A DNA stretch of 64,000 nt from Crossiella sp. S99.2 (GTDB taxonomy: Bacteria > Actinomycetota > Actinomycetes > Mycobacteriales > Pseudonocardiaceae): positions 1 to 64,000 of the forward strand of contig NZ_JALMDK010000024.1 of assembly GCF_023094165.1 (NCBI RefSeq), in the 5' to 3' direction. Under the pieces are notes generated by a model. The model did not search any database. It worked only from the letters and a program-made list of their open reading frames with translations, and was not told the origin of the DNA. The first letter of the stretch is position 1. Each line of letters starts with the position of its first letter. Below, one piece after another: positions 8,230-15,611 of this stretch. The translations under genes were made by a program, and so were the position numbers.

Positions 8230-8597
8230 GCCGCACCACCGTGGACGGGCAGACCGAGCTTGCGGAAGGCCGAGTCGAGATCGCCACCGAGCTGGGCGCT
8301 GGTGGCCTCGGCCGAGGCGGGCAGGGCACGCACCACGAAGGCGGTGCCCGGCGGGAACCGGTCGAGCCGGTCCCGCATCAGGTGCCGGAGCCGGCGGGAG
8401 ACCCGGTGCCGGACGACTGAATTGCCCACGGCCTTACTCACGACGAAACCCACCCGCGGCGAGCAGGACTCGCCAGGGGTGGGCGGGTTCGACAGTTGCG
8501 CGTGCACCACCAACCGGGGTCGCCCAACGCGGCGGCCCCGGCGTACCACCAGGCCGAAGTCCTGGCTACGGGTGAGCCGGGCAGCCGCGGGGAGCAC
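8226..8597 (-). CDS. rnpA: Ribonuclease P protein component
   Basis: 123 residues with the GTG start at 8597. It is the protein subunit that helps RNase P RNA mature tRNA 5' ends. The N-terminal LTRSQDFGLVVRRGRRVGRP and the RNA-binding signature GNSVVRHRVSRRLRHLMRD are present. The frame is open further upstream (to 8672), but that would run through most of rpmH; the chosen start leaves a 13-base gap after rpmH and gives the family length. Confidence 0.93.
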   Translation of the reverse strand: MLPAAARLTRSQDFGLVVRRGRRVGRPRLVVHAQLSNPPTPGESCSPRVGFVVSKAVGNSVVRHRVSRRLRHLMRDRLDRFPPGTAFVVRALPASAEATSAQLGGDLDSAFRKLGLPVHGGAA

Positions 8598-8610
8598 GGC
8601 GGCGGGTGTC

Positions 8611-8748
8611 TCAGGCGGACAGCTCGTCGCGGCCCTTGCGGCGGCGAGCAGCCAGGATGGCGCGACCGGCACGGGTGCGCATCCGCAGCCGGAAGCCGTG
8701 GGTCTTCGCGCGACGACGGTTGTTGGGCTGGAAGGTGCGCTTGCTCAC
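8611..8748 (-). CDS. rpmH: 50S ribosomal protein L34
   Basis: 45 residues, beginning SKRTFQPNNRRRAKTHGF after a GTG start and ending KGRDELSA. It is a very basic, invariant small ribosomal protein, and the first gene of the leftward rpmH-rnpA-yidD-yidC-jag operon. The sequence is short and unmistakable. Confidence 0.97.
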   Translation of the reverse strand: MSKRTFQPNNRRRAKTHGFRLRMRTRAGRAILAARRRKGRDELSA

Positions 8749-8778
8749 GGTCGGTTCTCCCGGTACATGGGTGTAGCA

Positions 8779-8809
8779 GGTCTAGGGTTGTCTCCGTCGC
8801 GTTCGTCAA
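8779..8809 (-). promoter_or_regulatory. Possible promoter of the rpmH operon
   Basis: Reading leftward, TTGACG (8809-8804) and TAGACC (8784-8779) are separated by 19 bases, about 30 bases upstream of the rpmH start. The spacing is longer than optimal, so this is tentative. Confidence 0.3.
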
Positions 8810-8964
8810 GATCAGACGACCATGACAGGCACGGCAAACGCACCCGTCGGTACGCGGGAGACCGTTCGAGGGTACTTATCACCCGCCGTCATCTCAAATC
8901 CGCCCCCCGTTCCACCACAACGGGCAAGCTGACCGCCCACTCCAGTGCAGTCCCCATCCGGGTC

Positions 8965-8993
8965 TTGTGGGCAGTGTCCAGTGTTGTTAGGTT
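8965..8993 (+). promoter_or_regulatory. Putative dnaA promoter
   Basis: TTGTGG (8965-8970) and TAGGTT (8988-8993) are separated by exactly 17 bases. This would place the start near 9000 and leave a leader of about 125 bases that contains two DnaA boxes. The elements are plausible but not consensus. Confidence 0.4.
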
Positions 8994-9051
8994 GCCCCTT
9001 CCGCGGTTACAGGGGGGTCCATGTGCGGCCCGTCCTGCCTTCGTGCACAGT

Positions 9052-9072
9052 TGTGGACAACTCTGTGGACAT
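9052..9072. promoter_or_regulatory. Paired DnaA boxes in the dnaA leader
   Basis: TGTGGACAA (9052-9060, exact complement of TTGTCCACA) and TGTGGACAT (9064-9072, one mismatch) are three bases apart. They lie about 55 bases before the dnaA start and fit DnaA autoregulation. The rest of the 8749-9124 interval shows nothing else that I can support. Confidence 0.75.
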
Positions 9073-9124
9073 CTCACGTTTGGTGTCCGCGCGGCACTGA
9101 CACGAGGGGAGGGGAGCGGAGCAA

Positions 9125-10738
9125 GTGTCCGACACCCACGCCGAGCTGGGACTCGTATGGGAGCGTGTGGTGCAGGAGTTGTCCTCCGGCACCCTGTCTC
9201 CTCAGCAGCGAGCCTGGATGCGGGTGACCCGCCCGATCGGCCTGCTCGACGGAACGGCCCTGCTGGCCGCCCCGAGCGATTTTGCCAAGGACGCCATCGA
9301 ACGCGCGTTGCGCGAACCGATCACCGCCGCGCTCTCCCGCCACCTCGGCCGGGATGTCTCGCTCGCGGTGAAGGTGGACAACGCGCCGTTGAGCCCCGCC
9401 CCGCCCAAACCGGTGGCCCCGCCGCCGGTGAGCCCGCCAACGCACGCCGGCCCGTCGCTGGAACAGCCGACGATGCCCGCGATCCCGCTGCCGCTGGCCC
9501 CGCTGCCCAACGGGATGGCGACCACGCCGATCCCCGGCCCCGGGTTGTCGCAGCTCGGTTCGCTGCCCACCGGCGCGACCGAGGGCGGGGACACCGAGGA
9601 CGAGGTGGACGAGGAGCGCGAGGCCCTCGCCGCGGTGCACGAGATATGGCCCAAGTACTCCGGTAATTCGGCCGGTCAGCCCGCTCGCTCGCCGAGCAAC
9701 CCGCAGACCAGGCTGAATGAGAAGTACACCTTCGACACCTTCGTCATCGGCGCCTCCAACCGATTCGCGCACGCCGCGGCGGTGGCCGTGGCCGAGGCGC
9801 CGGCCAGGGCGTACAACCCGCTGTTCATCTGGGGCGAGTCCGGTCTGGGCAAGACCCACCTGTTGCACGCGGTCGGGCACTACGCCCAGCGGCTCTTCCA
9901 GGGCATGCGGGTGCGGTACGTCTCGACCGAGGAGTTCACCAACGACTTCATCAACTCACTGCGTGATGACCGCAAGGTCGCCTTCCAGCGCCGCTACCGG
10001 GACGTCGACGTGCTCCTGGTCGACGACATCCAGTTCCTGGAGGGCAAGGAAGGCACGCAGGAGGAGTTCTTCCACACCTTCAACACCCTGCACAACGCGA
10101 ACAAGCAGATCGTGGTGTCCTCGGACCGGCCGCCCAAGCGACTGGAGACTCTGGAGGACCGGCTGCGCACGCGGTTCGAGTGGGGCCTGATCACCGACAT
10201 CCAGCCGCCCGAGCTGGAGACCCGGATCGCGATCCTGCGCAAGAAGGCCGCCCAGGACCGGCTGGCCGCGCCAGCCGAGGTGCTGGAGTTCATCGCGGCC
10301 CGGATCGAGCGCAACATCCGCGAGCTGGAGGGCGCGCTGATCAGGGTCACCGCGTTCGCCTCGCTGAACCGGCAGCCGGTGGACGTGCCACTGGCCGAGA
10401 TCGTGCTGCGCGACCTGATCCCGGACTCGCAGGCGCCGGAGATCACCGCGCCCACGATCATGGCGGTCACCGCGGAGTACTTCACGGTGAGCATCGACGA
10501 CCTGTGCGGCCCCGGTAAGACCAAGGCGCTGGCCCAGGCCCGGCAGATCGCCATGTACCTGTGCCGCGAGCTGACCGACCTGTCCCTGCCGAAGATCGGG
10601 CAGACCTTCGGCGGCCGCGACCACACCACGGTCATGTACGCGGACAAGAAGATCCGCAAGGAGATGGCCGAGCGCCGTCGCATCTACGACCAGGTCCAGG
10701 AGCTGACCTCGCGGATCAAGCAGCGGGCCCGCGCCTGA
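9125..10738 (+). CDS. dnaA: Chromosomal replication initiator protein DnaA
   Basis: 537 residues. This is the ATP-dependent initiator that binds DnaA boxes and opens oriC. Domain I covers about residues 1-85. Domain II (about 85-195) is a long Pro/Ala-rich then acidic linker, typical of actinomycetes. The AAA+ domain III has Walker A GESGLGKT at 237-244 and Walker B LLVDDIQF near residue 300. Domain IV ends with the DNA-binding signature GGRDHTTVMYADKKIR at about 496-511. The start is a GTG at 9125 after GGGGAGCGGAGCA. It is monocistronic, with an intrinsic terminator 19 bases downstream. Confidence 0.98.
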   Translation: MSDTHAELGLVWERVVQELSSGTLSPQQRAWMRVTRPIGLLDGTALLAAPSDFAKDAIERALREPITAALSRHLGRDVSLAVKVDNAPLSPAPPKPVAPPPVSPPTHAGPSLEQPTMPAIPLPLAPLPNGMATTPIPGPGLSQLGSLPTGATEGGDTEDEVDEEREALAAVHEIWPKYSGNSAGQPARSPSNPQTRLNEKYTFDTFVIGASNRFAHAAAVAVAEAPARAYNPLFIWGESGLGKTHLLHAVGHYAQRLFQGMRVRYVSTEEFTNDFINSLRDDRKVAFQRRYRDVDVLLVDDIQFLEGKEGTQEEFFHTFNTLHNANKQIVVSSDRPPKRLETLEDRLRTRFEWGLITDIQPPELETRIAILRKKAAQDRLAAPAEVLEFIAARIERNIRELEGALIRVTAFASLNRQPVDVPLAEIVLRDLIPDSQAPEITAPTIMAVTAEYFTVSIDDLCGPGKTKALAQARQIAMYLCRELTDLSLPKIGQTFGGRDHTTVMYADKKIRKEMAERRRIYDQVQELTSRIKQRARA

Positions 10739-10756
10739 CCCCCAGCACGCCGTAGA

Positions 10757-10789
10757 CGCCCGCCGGAGAGTCCCTCCGGCGGGCGTTTT
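10757..10789 (+). terminator. Intrinsic terminator of dnaA
   Basis: A 12-bp GC stem (10757-10768 with 10774-10785) with loop AGTCC, directly followed by TTTT (10786-10789). It lies 18 bases after the dnaA stop. Confidence 0.9.
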
Positions 10790-11084
10790 CTCTTGTGTGC
10801 CCCGCCCGCGCTGCCGATGACTCCGGGGATGCCCTGGCATGGCCGCCGCACGCCGATGTTTCTGACTCGGCGTTGCCCCGCCGCGCGCCCCACAAGCTGA
10901 GAAAAGTCGGGCGATCCGGGGCAGGACACCGGTCGGCCCCGCACTGGGGTCCGGAACTTTTCTGACGGTGTGGAGCGCCCGATCGGACCAACTCTGGAGA
11001 AAGTTTCGGCGAGTTGTCCCCCATCCAGGGAGACCCGGACCACGCTCAGCCTGTGTAGAGGTTGGGTATGAACGCACCCACAGC

Positions 11085-11105
11085 TGGGGACAACCTTGTG
11101 GACAG
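11085..11105. promoter_or_regulatory. oriC DnaA box pair 1
   Basis: TGGGGACAA (11085-11093) and TGTGGACAG (11097-11105) lie three bases apart in the same orientation. Each has one mismatch to TGTGGACAA. Confidence 0.7.
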
Positions 11106-11143
11106 CTCGCAGATCATGTGGATGCTCTTTGCCAACAGCTGAG

Positions 11144-11152
11144 TTGTCCACG
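11144..11152. promoter_or_regulatory. oriC DnaA box
   Basis: TTGTCCACG has one mismatch to TTGTCCACA and is in the opposite orientation to pair 1. Confidence 0.65.
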
Positions 11153-11174
11153 GGCACCCCCGGTTTCTCACCAG

Positions 11175-11196
11175 TTGCCCACAGCCGTAGTCCACA
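11175..11196. promoter_or_regulatory. oriC DnaA box pair 2
   Basis: TTGCCCACA (11175-11183) and TAGTCCACA (11188-11196) lie four bases apart, each with one mismatch to TTGTCCACA. Confidence 0.6.
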
Positions 11197-11230
11197 CCCT
11201 CAGAAACCACCTGAGCTGCGCAGACTCACG

Positions 11231-11239
11231 CTGTCCACA
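11231..11239. promoter_or_regulatory. oriC DnaA box next to the unwinding element
   Basis: CTGTCCACA has one mismatch to TTGTCCACA. It is the last box before the AT-rich stretch. Confidence 0.6.
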
Positions 11240-11253
11240 CAACTCACAGCCCT

Positions 11254-11305
11254 TACTACTACTGCTGTCTTGATCTTTCGAAGAAGTAAAAATCAAAAGA
11301 TGAAC
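11254..11305. other. AT-rich DNA unwinding element of oriC
   Basis: This stretch is clearly lower in GC than its surroundings. It contains TACTACTACT, TTGATCTTTCGAAGAAG and AAAAATCAAAAGATG, with ATCTTT (11273-11278) mirrored by AAAGAT (11296-11301). It directly abuts the DnaA box array, as expected for the site of initial strand opening. Confidence 0.65.
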
Positions 11306-11516
11306 AAGCGGCGCGAAGTTGGGGATGGACGGCTCACGGTCGAGGGCGGGCCGAGATGACGAGCAGGCCCGGAAGCCTCTACGGTGGAGCCCGCCTCGCT
11401 CGGACCTCGATGCGTCGCTGCGCCAACCCCGGGCCGCCGTGGCCCACGACCGACGGCGAACGACCAGCCCAGCCCGAGCCCATGACGGTCGCGTCGAATT
11501 TCCGAAAGGACCTGCC

Positions 11517-12656
11517 ATGAAGATCCGCGTCGAGCGGGACGGCCTTGCCGACGCCGTCGCCTGGGTCGCCCGCAGCCTGCCCTCCCGGCCTCCGGTGCCG
11601 GTGCTCGGTGGAGTGCTGCTGGACGCGGGCGGAGCCGACGGCGACAACGGGGAGACGTTGACCGTCTCCGGCTTCGACTACGAGGTCTCGGCCCAGATCG
11701 GCGTGCCGGCCACCATCTCCGCGGCTGGTCGCACCCTGGTCTCCGGCAAGCTGCTGGCCGACATCACCAGGGCGCTGCCCAACCACCCGGTGGAGATCGC
11801 GGTGGACGGCGCCCGGGTGACGATCACCTGTGGCAGCGCCAAGTTCAGCCTGCCCACCATGCCGGTGGAGGACTACCCGCAGCTGCCAGCCATGCCGCAG
11901 CTCGCCGGGCATCTGCCCTCGGACAGCTTCGGCCCGGCCGTCGCCCAGGTCGCCATCGCGGCGGGCAAGGACGACACGCTGCCGATGCTCACCGGTGTGC
12001 GGATGGAGATCGAGGACGAGAAGGTCACCCTGGTGGCCACCGACCGCTTCCGGCTCGCCCTGCGTGAGTTCACCTGGGAGCCCAGCGGCGAGGTCGGCTC
12101 GACCGCGCTGCTCGTCCCGGCCAAGACTCTTGCGGACGCGGCCAAGACCCTCGGCGGCTCCGGCTCCAAGATCGAACTCTCCCTCGGCGACAGTGACGGC
12201 CTGCTCGGCCTGTCAGGTGCAGGGCGGCGCACCACCACCCGGCTGCTCGATGCCGAGTTCCCCAAGTACCGCCAGCTGCTGCCCAGCGAGCACGCCGCGG
12301 CCGCGATCATCGACGTGGCCCCGCTGGTCGAGGCGATCAAGCGGGTGTCCCTGGTCGCCGAGCGCGGCACCCAGGTCCGGCTGGAGTTCTCCGAGTCCTC
12401 GCTGCGGCTGTCCGCCGGTGGCGACGACGAGGGCAGCGCGGAGGAGGAGCTGCCGGTCGAGCTGACCGGCGACGGGCTGACCATCGCGTTCAACCCGGGC
12501 TACCTGCTCGACGGCCTCGGCGCGATGCACACCAGCCGGGCGCAGCTGACCTTCACCACGCCCAGCCGCCCCGCGCTGATCAAGCCGGTGGACGCCGAGG
12601 GCGAGGTCGAGCCCGGCTACATCTACCTGCTGATGCCCGTCCGGCTCCCCGGCTGA
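11517..12656 (+). CDS. dnaN: DNA polymerase III subunit beta (sliding clamp)
   Basis: 379 residues. It forms the dimeric ring that tethers polymerase III to DNA and serves many partners. It begins MKIRVERDGLADAVAWVARSL and ends PGYIYLLMPVRLPG, the typical clamp C-terminus next to the partner-binding pocket; three clamp folds are spread along the chain. I chose the ATG at 11517 because GAAAGGA lies six bases upstream and the N-terminus matches the family. An upstream in-frame start at 11319 would add 66 non-conserved residues. Confidence 0.97.
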   Translation: MKIRVERDGLADAVAWVARSLPSRPPVPVLGGVLLDAGGADGDNGETLTVSGFDYEVSAQIGVPATISAAGRTLVSGKLLADITRALPNHPVEIAVDGARVTITCGSAKFSLPTMPVEDYPQLPAMPQLAGHLPSDSFGPAVAQVAIAAGKDDTLPMLTGVRMEIEDEKVTLVATDRFRLALREFTWEPSGEVGSTALLVPAKTLADAAKTLGGSGSKIELSLGDSDGLLGLSGAGRRTTTRLLDAEFPKYRQLLPSEHAAAAIIDVAPLVEAIKRVSLVAERGTQVRLEFSESSLRLSAGGDDEGSAEEELPVELTGDGLTIAFNPGYLLDGLGAMHTSRAQLTFTTPSRPALIKPVDAEGEVEPGYIYLLMPVRLPG

Positions 12657-12701
12657 GTCCGCTTCACCCCGAACGCTTCGTAGTCAGGAAAGGTCGTAAC
12701 T

Positions 12702-13589
12702 GTGGTGCAGCTCGGACTCGTCGGCCTGGGCAAGATGGGCTTCAACATGCGCGAGCGACTGCGCCGCGCCGGCCACGAGGTGATCGGGTACGACCGCAAC
12801 CAGGAGGTCAGCGACAGCGAGTCGCTGGCCGACCTGGTGGCGCGGCTGGCCGCTCCCCGGATCGTGTGGATCATGGTTCCCGCCGGTGCGCCCACCCAGG
12901 CCACCGTGGAGGAGCTGAACGAGCTGCTGGCCGAAGGCGACCTGATCATCGAGGGCGGCAACTCCCGGTTCACCGACGACCAGAAGCACGCCGCGCTGCT
13001 GGAGAAGAACGGCATCGGCTACCTGGACTGCGGAGTCTCCGGCGGGGTGTGGGGGCTGGACAACGGCTACGGCCTGATGGTCGGCGGCGAGTCGGCCTTC
13101 GTCGAGCGGGCGATGCCGGTCTTCGACTCGCTGCGGCCGGAAGGTCCGCGTGAGGAGGGCTTCGCGCACGCGGGCAAGGTCGGCGCCGGGCACTTCGCCA
13201 AGATGGTGCACAACGGCATCGAGTACGGCCTGATGCAGGCATACGCCGAGGGCTTCGAGCTGCTGGACGCCTCGACCGTGGTCGAGGACGCGCCCGCGGT
13301 GATCAAGGCCTGGCAGCGTGGCACCGTGGTCCGCTCCTGGCTGCTGGACCTGCTGGTCCGGGCGCTGGACTCGGACCCGGAGCTGGACGACCTGCGTGGC
13401 TACGTGGAGGACTCCGGCGAGGGCCGGTGGACCGTCGAGGAGGCGATCAACCACGCGGTGCCCGCGCCGGTGATCTCCGCCGCGTTGTTCGCCAGGTTCG
13501 CCTCGCGGCAGGAGGACTCGCCCGCCATGCGCGCGGTGGCCGCGCTGCGGAACCAGTTCGGCGGCCACGCGGTACAGCAGGTCAAGTAA
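12702..13589 (+). CDS. gnd: 6-phosphogluconate dehydrogenase, decarboxylating (short, GndA-like)
   Basis: 295 residues. It oxidatively decarboxylates 6-phosphogluconate to ribulose 5-phosphate in the pentose phosphate pathway. It has the nucleotide-binding motif GLGKMGFNM at the N-terminus, the catalytic segment DCGVSGGVWGLDNGYGLMVGG split over residues ~108-128, and VGAGHFAKMVHNGIEYGLMQ. The ~300-residue length is that of the short class, often NAD-preferring, rather than the ~470-residue classical enzyme. Location between dnaN and recF is conserved in Actinobacteria. The start is the first of two adjacent GTGs, after AGGAAAGG. Confidence 0.95.
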   Translation: MVQLGLVGLGKMGFNMRERLRRAGHEVIGYDRNQEVSDSESLADLVARLAAPRIVWIMVPAGAPTQATVEELNELLAEGDLIIEGGNSRFTDDQKHAALLEKNGIGYLDCGVSGGVWGLDNGYGLMVGGESAFVERAMPVFDSLRPEGPREEGFAHAGKVGAGHFAKMVHNGIEYGLMQAYAEGFELLDASTVVEDAPAVIKAWQRGTVVRSWLLDLLVRALDSDPELDDLRGYVEDSGEGRWTVEEAINHAVPAPVISAALFARFASRQEDSPAMRAVAALRNQFGGHAVQQVK

Positions 13590-13592
13590 GCG

Positions 13593-14747
13593 TTGTACGT
13601 CCGAGCGCTCCAGGTCGCCGACTTCCGCTCCTGGGAGTCCGCCGACCTGGTCTTCGAACCCGGTCCGAGCGTGCTGGTCGGCCCGAACGGCCAGGGCAAG
13701 ACCAACCTGGTCGAGGCGGTCGGCTACGTGGCCACCCTGTCCTCGCACCGGGTGGCCACCGACGTGCCACTGGTCCGCCAGGGGGCGTCCCGGGCGGTGG
13801 TGCGCACCGCGGTGGTGCACCACGGGCGGGAACTGCTGGTCGAGCTGGAGATCACCCCCGGCAAGGCGAACCGGGCCCGGATCAACCGGGCGCCGGCGCC
13901 CAGGCCGAGGGAGGTGCTCGGCATCCTGCGCACCGTGCTGTTCGCGCCGGAGGACCTGGCGCTGGTCCGGGGCGACCCCGGCGAGCGGCGGCGGTTCCTG
14001 GACGACCTGCTGGTGCTGCGCGCGCCGCGGTTCGCCGGAGTGCGCGCGGATTATGAACGAGTGCTCAAGCAGCGCGGCGCCCTGCTGAAAACCGCAGGTG
14101 CGGCGCGCCGGGCGGGCAAGAGCGGGGATATTCGCACCCTGGACGTGTGGGACGGGCACCTGGCCCGGCACGGCGCGGTGCTGCTGGCCGCGCGGCTGGA
14201 CCTGGTCGCCGCACTGCAGCCACTGGTGTCCGCGGCCTACGCCGGGGTGGCCCCGGAGTCGCGACCCGCCGAGGTGAAGTACCGCAGTTGCCTGGGTGCG
14301 ACCCTGCCGGCGGGATACGGTGTGGCAGGCGGTCCATCAGCGGACATCGCGACCTTGGAAGCGGTGCTGCTGGAGGAGGTCGCCAAGGTGCGGACCCAGG
14401 AGATCGACCGCGGGGTCAGTCTCATCGGACCGCACCGGGACGAGCTGGAGCTGATCCTGGGCAGCACGCCCGCCAAGGGATATGCCAGCCACGGCGAGTC
14501 CTGGTCCTTCGCGCTCGCCTTGCGTCTGGCGGCCTTCGAGCTGCTGCGCGCGGAGGACGTCGAACCGGTGCTGATCCTCGACGATGTGTTCGCCGAGCTG
14601 GACCGGCGTCGACGGCAGCGGCTGGCCGAGGTCGCCGCCGCCGCGGAGCAGGTACTGGTCACCGCCGCGGTGGCCGAGGACGTGCCCGCCGAGCTGGCTG
14701 GCGCCCGCTACGAGGTGGGTGAAGGGAAGGTCCAGCGTGTCCGGTGA
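13593..14747 (+). CDS. recF: DNA replication and repair protein RecF
   Basis: 384 residues, SMC-like ATPase that helps load RecA at gaps. Walker A GPNGQGKT is at residues 30-37, the ABC-type signature lies in the C-terminal half (YASHGESWSFALALRL), and Walker B is LILDDVFAELD near 327-337. It starts at a TTG codon three bases after the gnd stop, and the sequence YVRALQVADFRSWESADL matches the family N-terminus. Its stop overlaps the next gene's GTG start by four bases. Confidence 0.96.
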   Translation: MYVRALQVADFRSWESADLVFEPGPSVLVGPNGQGKTNLVEAVGYVATLSSHRVATDVPLVRQGASRAVVRTAVVHHGRELLVELEITPGKANRARINRAPAPRPREVLGILRTVLFAPEDLALVRGDPGERRRFLDDLLVLRAPRFAGVRADYERVLKQRGALLKTAGAARRAGKSGDIRTLDVWDGHLARHGAVLLAARLDLVAALQPLVSAAYAGVAPESRPAEVKYRSCLGATLPAGYGVAGGPSADIATLEAVLLEEVAKVRTQEIDRGVSLIGPHRDELELILGSTPAKGYASHGESWSFALALRLAAFELLRAEDVEPVLILDDVFAELDRRRRQRLAEVAAAAEQVLVTAAVAEDVPAELAGARYEVGEGKVQRVR

Positions 14748-15415
14748 CAAGAGGTCAACCGGGTGTGACGCGTCGCACTCCTGGGGACAACCCTGTGGAT
14801 AATGTGGATAACTCCGTCACGCGTGGGGATCTGCCACCACCTGACCCGGGTACTGATCGACCCTCCGTCACCTCTCCAGGTGGATTCAACGCGGAGGGTG
14901 AACACGGTCTGCGAGGGGTCGACCTGGCCAAGATGGCCCTGGCCGAGGCCCGCGCCGCCAACAAGGTCAAACGGGACGCGGCCAAGGCCGCCCAGGCTCC
15001 TCGGGCAGGCGGGGCCAACGCGCAACGCCGCCGCCGCTGGTCCGGGCCGGGTGTGGACAACCGGGACCCGCAGCCGCTGGGCGCGCTGGCCGCCCGCATC
15101 GCCAGCGACCGCGGCTGGAGCGACAAGCTCTCCGGCGGCACCGTCTTCGGCAGCTGGGCCAAGCTGGTCGGCACCGAGGTCGCCGAGCACGCCACCCCGA
15201 TCGCGCTCAAGGACGGCGAGCTGACCGTGCAGGCCAGCTCCACCGCCTGGGCCACCCAGCTCAAACTGCTGCAGCGCCAGCTGCTCAGCCAGATCCGCGC
15301 CGGGGTGGGCAAAGACGTGGTCAAACGCCTGCGGGTGCAGGGTCCGGCCGCGCCGAGCTGGCGCTACGGGCCCCGGCACGTGTCCGGTCGCGGCCCGCGC
15401 GACACCTATGGGTGA
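14744..15415 (+). CDS. dciA: DciA family (DUF721) protein, putative helicase loader
   Basis: 223 residues. The C-terminal DUF721/DciA core (about 105-205: LGALAARIASDRGWSDKLSG ... VFGSWAKLVG) is the family that recruits the replicative helicase in bacteria lacking DnaC/DnaI. The first ~60 residues are low-conservation and include NPVDNVDNSV, encoded by two back-to-back DnaA boxes. Translation is coupled to recF by the GTGA overlap, and a later start is possible because the N-terminus is variable. It lies between recF and gyrB, as in mycobacteria. Confidence 0.88.
   Translation: MTRGQPGVTRRTPGDNPVDNVDNSVTRGDLPPPDPGTDRPSVTSPGGFNAEGEHGLRGVDLAKMALAEARAANKVKRDAAKAAQAPRAGGANAQRRRRWSGPGVDNRDPQPLGALAARIASDRGWSDKLSGGTVFGSWAKLVGTEVAEHATPIALKDGELTVQASSTAWATQLKLLQRQLLSQIRAGVGKDVVKRLRVQGPAAPSWRYGPRHVSGRGPRDTYG
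14782..14811. promoter_or_regulatory. Cluster of three DnaA boxes inside the 5' end of dciA
   Basis: TGGGGACAA (14782-14790) is followed three bases later by two abutting perfect boxes TGTGGATAA (14794-14802 and 14803-14811). They encode V-D-N-V-D-N using GAT and AAT, whereas GAC/AAC dominate nearby. One more exact box, TGTGGACAA, lies at 15052-15060 in the same gene. Confidence 0.7.
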
Positions 15416-15474
15416 CATGGCGCGGCTGGTTTTCGCGCAGAACCCTTGACAGTGATTCTCCGCGCTCCGGACCC

Positions 15475-15487
15475 GAACAAGTTGTTC
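15475..15487. promoter_or_regulatory. Palindrome in the dciA-gyrB intergenic region
   Basis: GAACAAGTTGTTC is a perfect 13-bp palindrome with a central G, 137 bases before the gyrB start. It resembles an operator half-site pair, but the five-base centre differs from the GAAC-N4-GTTC actinobacterial LexA box. The owner is unknown. TAGGAT at 15548-15553 could be a -10 element downstream. Confidence 0.35.
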
Positions 15488-15611
15488 TTCGGTCCTCTGC
15501 GACCGTCTCAGGGGTGTCCTAGGGTCATTCCTGTCCGGGTGGCCCGGTAGGATTGACGAGGTTGTGCTCCGCACCCAAGCGCACGCCGTCAAGCTGAGGA
15601 GACAGTGGCCT

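Larger units (their letters stand above)
10790..11516. other. oriC: Replication origin oriC (dnaA-dnaN intergenic region)
   Basis: A 0.7-kb non-coding interval between dnaA and dnaN, the standard actinobacterial origin position. Near-consensus DnaA boxes (TTGTCCACA family) cluster at 11085-11093, 11097-11105, 11144-11152, 11175-11183, 11188-11196 and 11231-11239, with a weaker one at 11014-11022. Immediately after the last box comes the most AT-rich stretch of the neighbourhood (about 11254-11305), a likely unwinding element. No convincing gene is present. The first ~200 bases (10790-11000) have no recognisable boxes. Confidence 0.92.

Noticed and set aside
15446..15451. TTGACA as the -35 of gyrB
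   Set aside because: No acceptable -10 hexamer lies 16-19 bases downstream.
15475..15487. LexA/SOS box upstream of gyrB
   Set aside because: The centre between GAAC and GTTC is five bases rather than the four of the actinobacterial SOS box, and the outer bases do not match.
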